DNA of 9,789 nucleotides from an uncultured Flavobacteriales bacterium (lineage in GTDB: Bacteria; Bacteroidota; Bacteroidia; Flavobacteriales_D; Sanyastnellaceae): assembly GCA_913057815.1 (NCBI GenBank), contig CAJXOV010000048.1:1-9789 (forward strand), read 5' to 3'. Shown in pieces: positions 6,331 through 9,789 of this stretch; within the stretch, counting starts at the first letter, position 1, and each line of letters begins with the position of its first letter. A program made the position numbers and the translations under genes. The notes beneath the pieces are model-generated. The model was not told the DNA's origin. It ran no database searches and was given only the letters and a program-made list of their open reading frames with translations.

Positions 6331-7290
6331 TTACTTAGATGCGTTAAAAGCCTTAGCTGCAGCCACCAATTTAGGTACTACTTCAAAGGCATCTCCTATG
6401 ATTCCATAATCAGCTGCCTTAAAGAAAGGAGCTTCTGGATCAGTGTTAACTACTACTATCTTTTTAGAACCGTTTACACCAGCCAAATGTTGGATAGCAC
6501 CGCTAATCCCAACAGCTATATATAAATTAGGTCTAATAGCTACACCCGTCTGACCAACATGCTCATGGTGAGGTCTCCATCCGATATCAGCTACTGGTCT
6601 TGAACAAGCTGTAGTAGCTCCTAACTCAGTTGCTAACTCCTCTATCATCCCCCAATTTTCTGGACCTTTCATTCCTCTTCCTGCACTTACTACTAATTCA
6701 GCCTCTGGAAGTGGAACTACACTTGATTCCTGAACTTTCACCTCTTTTACAGTTACTGAAGCAGCACCTGCATCACCTGTCCATGCAGAAACCTCCGCAG
6801 AACCTCCTTGTTCATGAAGACCATGAGAATTTGGAAGGATAGCTAATATTTTTTTATCAGAAGATATGCTAACCTGAGCTATAGCTTTTCCTGAGAATAC
6901 GTTTTTCTTTACGGTAAATCCAGATGAAGTGTCAGGTAAACCAGTTACACCCGTTACGATTCCACAATTCAGCTTAGCCGCTAATCTTGGAGCTACTTGT
7001 TTACCATCATTATCATGGCTAGTTACTATCATGTTAGCACCTTCATCAGAAATTACTGCGTTTACCATATTGGTAACCTGAGTGCTATCAGAATGATTAA
7101 CTGAAGCTCCTACTAATAATTTAGAAGCTCCATAAGCTCCAGCTCCACCGTCTCCTTCTACAGAGCCTGCCGTTACAGCTGTTACCGAATCGCCAGAATC
7201 TTTAGCTACATCTGCTGCATAGCAAATAGCCTCTAACCCAGCCTTATTTATTTTTCCTTTTGTGTTTGATACAAAAACTACTATTGACAT
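6331..7290 (-). CDS. etfA: Electron transfer flavoprotein, alpha subunit
   Basis: EtfA pairs with EtfB to form the soluble FAD-containing ETF heterodimer, which takes electrons from acyl-CoA and other dehydrogenases and passes them to the quinone pool. The 319-residue product has the usual length. The N-terminal Rossmann-like domain covers about 1-185. The C-terminal FAD domain shows VSAGRGM (201-207), SRPVAD (230-235), GQTG (246-249), GISGAIQH (261-268) and NTDPEAPFFKAADYGI (282-297), the complete FAD-binding signature. It starts 18 bases after the etfB stop, so the two are co-transcribed and made in equal amounts. A strong terminator follows. Neither ETF-quinone oxidoreductase nor an acyl-CoA dehydrogenase is in the window, so the electron donor cannot be named. 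Confidence 0.97.
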   Translation of the reverse strand: MSIVVFVSNTKGKINKAGLEAICYAADVAKDSGDSVTAVTAGSVEGDGGAGAYGASKLLVGASVNHSDSTQVTNMVNAVISDEGANMIVTSHDNDGKQVAPRLAAKLNCGIVTGVTGLPDTSSGFTVKKNVFSGKAIAQVSISSDKKILAILPNSHGLHEQGGSAEVSAWTGDAGAASVTVKEVKVQESSVVPLPEAELVVSAGRGMKGPENWGMIEELATELGATTACSRPVADIGWRPHHEHVGQTGVAIRPNLYIAVGISGAIQHLAGVNGSKKIVVVNTDPEAPFFKAADYGIIGDAFEVVPKLVAAAKAFNASK

Positions 7291-7308
7291 TTTTTTCTCT
7301 TTTAAGGG

Positions 7309-8049
7309 TTAGATTACTTTAGCTTCATTATGTAGTAAAGCGATTAATTCTCCTGCGTTTTCTGCATCTATGTATTTACAATCAGCCTTCGCTGGAGGTA
7401 ATTCATAATTGACTACAGAAGTATGCGCATCTCCTCCAGAAGGAGCTATCACGTTAAGTGGCTTAGATCTAGCTGCCATAATTCCTCTCATGTTAGGAAT
7501 TCTTTGTTCTGCCATTCCTTTAGCAGCGCTTAAAACAAATCCGCCAGCAACTTCTAATACTTCAGAACCTCCTTGAATCTCTCTTTCTATAGTAGCAGTA
7601 TCACCGGCTACATCTAATTTAGTAGCCATGGCTACGTAAGGTAATCCTGTTAATTCGGCTATCATTCCTCCTAGCTGACCACCATTATAATTAATAGTTT
7701 CTTTTCCGGTCATAACGATATTATAATCGTTCTCCTTAGCATAATTAGCTATTTGCTGTGCCACAAATAAAGCATCTGTATCAGCTGCATCCACTCTAAC
7801 AGCCTCATCAGCTCCTATAGCCAAAGACTTTCTAATAATAGAATCGTTACTAGCATCTCCAACTGAAATTACTGTGACTTTTCCTCCATTTGCTTCTTTT
7901 AATTCTAATGCTCTTACTAGTGCATACCACTCATCATAAGGGTTCACTATAAATTGAATACCATTTTCATCGAACTTCGTACCTCCATCTATGAAGGCTA
8001 TTTTAGAAGTCGTATCTGGCGCTTTTGAAATACAAACTAATATATTCAT
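7309..8049 (-). CDS. etfB: Electron transfer flavoprotein, beta subunit
   Basis: This is a 246-residue EtfB, normal length for the family and partner of the adjacent EtfA. It begins MNILVCISKAPDTTSKI. It shows VNPYDE (35-40), the nucleotide-binding loop region GKETINYNGGQLGGM (115-129) and the IPNMRGIM motif (184-191), which resembles the EtfB signature LPNMRGIM. In typical EtfB the loop reads closer to GKQAIDDDANQ. The Asn/Tyr/Gly variant here may be a lineage trait and could affect the bound AMP or FAD; whether this ETF is a simple or a bifurcating type cannot be settled by eye. It is the first gene of the etfBA operon, starting from a region shared divergently with pdhB. The ATG at 8049 lies about 30 bases after a TAATTTTG -7 box. 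Confidence 0.96.
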   Translation of the reverse strand: MNILVCISKAPDTTSKIAFIDGGTKFDENGIQFIVNPYDEWYALVRALELKEANGGKVTVISVGDASNDSIIRKSLAIGADEAVRVDAADTDALFVAQQIANYAKENDYNIVMTGKETINYNGGQLGGMIAELTGLPYVAMATKLDVAGDTATIEREIQGGSEVLEVAGGFVLSAAKGMAEQRIPNMRGIMAARSKPLNVIAPSGGDAHTSVVNYELPPAKADCKYIDAENAGELIALLHNEAKVI

Positions 8050-8067
8050 GGTGTTGATTTTCTTTTT

Positions 8068-8086
8068 CTATTGCACCGCAAAATTA
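8068..8086 (-). promoter_or_regulatory. etfB promoter box with half palindrome
   Basis: The minus strand reads TAATTTTGCGGTGCAATAG. The first eight bases match TAnnTTTG, and the whole shares 15 of 19 bases with the box before purE. It lies 18 bases before the etfB ATG. A second TAnnTTTG match (TATATTTG) occurs farther upstream at 8134-8141. Neither has a well-spaced TTG. Confidence 0.5.
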
Positions 8087-8142
8087 TCCTTTATATAATC
8101 TTACGCTGTAGGATTTCTCTAATTATTTGCCCACAAATATAG

Positions 8143-8154
8143 TATGCATGCATA
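8143..8154. promoter_or_regulatory. 12-base palindrome between etfB and pdhB
   Basis: TATGCATGCATA is a perfect palindrome in the divergent intergenic region, next to the TATATTTG box at 8134-8141 for leftward transcription. Its form and place would suit a dimeric regulator, but an alternating A+T-rich repeat can arise by chance. Confidence 0.3.
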
Positions 8155-8207
8155 ACATTTTTATTTTGAAATTGTCCTTTTATGAATAAACCTTGTGAAA
8201 CTAACAT

Positions 8208-8226
8208 AAGTGTAAGGAATACACTT
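8208..8226. promoter_or_regulatory. Inverted repeat upstream of the pdhB promoter
   Basis: AAGTGTA and TACACTT are perfect seven-base inverted arms around AGGAA. The repeat ends 25 bases before the pdhB -33 element, an upstream position suited to an activator or shared operator. No T run follows on either strand, so it is not a terminator. Confidence 0.4.
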
Positions 8227-8251
8227 GAGGTTTAAGAGATAAAAAAGGGCG

Positions 8252-8281
8252 TTGCAATGGCGAGAAATATTACTATTTTTG
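8252..8281 (+). promoter_or_regulatory. pdhB promoter (Bacteroidota type)
   Basis: TTG at 8252-8254, a 19-base spacer and TATTTTTG at 8274-8281 match the Bacteroidota -33/-7 consensus (TTG, about 17-23, TAnnTTTG). Transcription would start near 8288, leaving a leader of about 13 bases. The -33 TTG lies inside GCGTTGCAATGG (8249-8260), a partial copy of the palindrome seen at purE. Confidence 0.7.
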
Positions 8282-8300
8282 ACGCTCGAAAATTTAGATT

Positions 8301-9287
8301 ATGAGAGAAATCCAATTCAGAGAAGCAATAGCTGAAGCTATGTCCGAAGAAATGAGAAGAGACGAAAGAGTCTTTCTTATGGGAGAAGAAGTAGCCGAAT
8401 ACAATGGCGCCTATAAGGCTAGTAAAGGGATGCTAGACGAATTTGGTTCTAAAAGAGTCATAGATACTCCCATAGCTGAGCTTGGGTTTAGTGGGATAGC
8501 AGTAGGTGCTGCTATGAACGGTTTAAGACCTATTGTAGAATATATGACGTGGAATTTTGCCATTTTAGCAGCTGACCAAATCATTAATTCTGCGGCTAAA
8601 ATGCTTCAAATGTCAGGAGGACAATTTAATGTTCCGATCGTATTCAGAGGTGCTAATGCTCAGGCAGGACAACTGGCGGCTACCCATTCTCAGAGTTTCG
8701 AACCGATGTATTCTCACATACCAGGATTAAAAGTAATTACACCTAGCAATCCTGCTGATATGAAAGGTCTGTTAAAGTCTGCAATTAGAGATAATGACCC
8801 TGTTCTTATCATGGAGTCGGAAAGAATGTATGGTGATAAAGGAATGGTTCCTGAAGGAGAGTACCTAATTCCAATCGGTGTTGCTGATGTAGTAAAAGAA
8901 GGAACCGATATTACTATCGTGTCGTTCGGTAAAATCATGAAAGATTGCAATGCTGCAGCAGATGAACTTGCTAAAGAAGGAATAAGCGTTGAAGTAATCG
9001 ATTTAAGAACAATCCGTCCACTAGATATCGATACCTTAATTAAGTCTGTTAAGAAAACCAATAGAATGATTATCGTAGAAGAGAGTTTTCCTGTAGGATC
9101 TGTTTGTACGGAAGTAGCTTATAGAGTTCAAAAAAATGCTTTTGATTTCTTAGATGCTCCTATCCAAAGATTAACTCAAAGTGATACTCCGTTTCCTTTC
9201 GCTACTACACTTATGGCTGAGGCTCTTCCTGATGTTGCTAAGATAGTGAAAGCGGCTAAAGAAGCCATGTATCTAAAGAAAGCATAG
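8301..9287 (+). CDS. pdhB: Pyruvate dehydrogenase E1 component, beta subunit
   Basis: This is the beta chain of the alpha2-beta2 thiamine-diphosphate enzyme that decarboxylates pyruvate and loads acetyl groups on E2 in the cytoplasmic PDH complex. The 328-residue product has full length. The pyrimidine-binding domain (about 4-180) contains MGEEVAEYNGAYK (27-39), TPIAELGFSGIAVGAA (56-71, with Glu60 as the likely cofactor-activating acid) and MSGGQFNVPIVFRG (104-117) followed by ATHSQS (127-132, with an active-site His129). The transketolase C-terminal domain (about 190-315) contains DLRTIRPLD and EESFPVGS. Related 2-oxoacid dehydrogenase beta chains are similar, but the MSGGQ-VPIVFRG and TWNFA stretches favour pyruvate. 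The genes for E1 alpha, E2 and E3 are not next to it, as is common in flavobacteria. It is divergent from etfB. Confidence 0.95.
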   Translation: MREIQFREAIAEAMSEEMRRDERVFLMGEEVAEYNGAYKASKGMLDEFGSKRVIDTPIAELGFSGIAVGAAMNGLRPIVEYMTWNFAILAADQIINSAAKMLQMSGGQFNVPIVFRGANAQAGQLAATHSQSFEPMYSHIPGLKVITPSNPADMKGLLKSAIRDNDPVLIMESERMYGDKGMVPEGEYLIPIGVADVVKEGTDITIVSFGKIMKDCNAAADELAKEGISVEVIDLRTIRPLDIDTLIKSVKKTNRMIIVEESFPVGSVCTEVAYRVQKNAFDFLDAPIQRLTQSDTPFPFATTLMAEALPDVAKIVKAAKEAMYLKKA

Positions 9288-9310
9288 AGAATCTTATAAA
9301 AAGCAACTCT

Positions 9311-9332
9311 AAGAGAATACCCTTTCTCTTTT
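9311..9332 (+). terminator. Weak terminator after pdhB
   Basis: AAGAGAA (9311-9317) pairs with TTCTCTT (9324-9330) around a TACCCT loop, with only TT and then AACC following. It begins 24 bases after the pdhB stop. The position is right, but the stem is A+T-rich and the T run is short. Confidence 0.45.
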
Positions 9333-9371
9333 AACCTAATAATTCACTAACAATCAACCTATTTAATCGGG

Positions 9372-9402
9372 TTGTCTAAGTGCGTGTGATACCTTATTTT
9401 TG
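9372..9402 (+). promoter_or_regulatory. hppA promoter (Bacteroidota type)
   Basis: TTG at 9372-9374, a 20-base spacer and TATTTTTG at 9395-9402 match the Bacteroidota promoter consensus. Transcription would start near 9409, about 33 bases before the hppA ATG. The leader is A-rich, as usual where Shine-Dalgarno sites are weak. Confidence 0.7.
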
Positions 9403-9441
9403 CGCACCTTTTTAAAATTAGAATAAATACAAAACAATAAT

Positions 9442-9789
9442 ATGGAAGCGTATATGATTTATATGCCAATAGTAATGGCTATCCTTGGGTTGCTTTACAT
9501 GGTAACTAAAAAATCTTGGGTTATGAAACAAGATGCCGGTGACGGTAAAATGAAAGAAATTTCTGATCACATCTATGAAGGTGCACTCGCATTCTTAAAA
9601 GCTGAATATCGTTTACTGACATTCTTTGTAATAGGAGCTAGTATAGTTTTAGCTGCTATTGCCTTTTACATGAATAGCACTTATCTAATTGTAGTGGCAT
9701 TTATTATTGGAGCTGTTTTTTCTGCATTTGCAGGAAACATGGGAATGAAGATTGCCACTAAAACTAACGTAAGAACAACACAAGCTGCT
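9442..9789 (+). CDS. hppA: Membrane-bound ion-pumping pyrophosphatase, 5' part
   Basis: The first 116 codons of a membrane pyrophosphatase are present, running open off the window; full proteins are usually about 700-800 residues. The enzyme splits pyrophosphate in the inner membrane and pumps H+ and/or Na+ outward. Visible are an N-terminal helix (about 5-22), the conserved EGALAFLKAEY (46-56), two further helices (about 57-76 and 80-97), and AVFSAFAGNMGMKIATKTN followed by VRTTQAA (91-116), a hallmark stretch of this family. The residues that separate H+ from Na+ pumps and K+-dependent from K+-independent types lie beyond the window, so the type is undetermined. It has its own promoter downstream of pdhB. 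ATG 9442 is chosen because the family N-terminus fits and an A-rich leader precedes it. Confidence 0.93.
   Translation, partial: MEAYMIYMPIVMAILGLLYMVTKKSWVMKQDAGDGKMKEISDHIYEGALAFLKAEYRLLTFFVIGASIVLAAIAFYMNSTYLIVVAFIIGAVFSAFAGNMGMKIATKTNVRTTQAA

Noticed and set aside
8714..9061. A 115-codon minus-strand frame inside pdhB
   Set aside because: It is a shadow of pdhB with no family features, promoter or leader of its own.
47..9789. A novel defence, mobile or biosynthetic system
   Set aside because: Almost every intact gene belongs to a familiar housekeeping or transport family, and no CRISPR repeats, recombinase, toxin-antitoxin pair or clustered unknown genes were seen. Only the truncated secreted-protein gene is unrecognised.

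Overview
The window looks like the end of a contig from a Bacteroidota genome, probably Flavobacteriia-like. The support is its A+T-rich DNA, several Bacteroidota-type promoter boxes (TTG, 19-20 bp, TAnnTTTG), start codons without clear Shine-Dalgarno sites, Bacteroidota-style signal peptides, a DUF3127 protein, and the neighbourhood pdhB / etfB-etfA / BFN nuclease / nupC, which I recall as common in flavobacteria. The assignment is by eye; no database search was possible.

Left end (1-907): bases 1-46 are not genomic. They are Illumina Nextera library adapter: the end of P7, the N707 index and the Read 2 transposase adapter. Genomic DNA starts at 47, inside a leftward gene for a secreted protein of unknown function that is cut by the contig end. 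Next comes a short decayed stretch (604-837). It joins a signal peptide, a stop codon and a fragment resembling the transporter encoded just to its right.

Leftward block (908-8049), in order of transcription from right to left: etfB-etfA (electron transfer flavoprotein), a strong intrinsic terminator, a BFN-type nuclease-domain protein with a UVR motif, nupC (nucleoside/cation symporter), purE (de novo purine synthesis), a flavin-reductase-like FMN protein, a DUF3127 OB-fold-like protein with an SSB-like acidic tail, and a short-chain fatty acid transporter of the AtoE family. purE, the flavin reductase gene, the DUF3127 gene and the transporter gene are closely spaced and may be co-transcribed from a promoter between nupC and purE.

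Rightward genes: pdhB (pyruvate dehydrogenase E1 beta) starts from a well-formed promoter divergent from etfB. hppA (membrane ion-pumping pyrophosphatase) follows with its own promoter and runs off the window. The gene content is central metabolism: pyruvate oxidation, electrons from acyl-CoA or similar dehydrogenases, nucleoside and short-chain acid uptake, purine synthesis and pyrophosphate-driven ion pumping.

I found no defence system, CRISPR array, RNA gene or intact mobile element. The observations most worth a second look are the adapter contamination, the chimeric pseudogene, a repeated palindrome GCGTTGCAACGC linked to promoters, and an intrinsic terminator filling the leader of the BFN gene.
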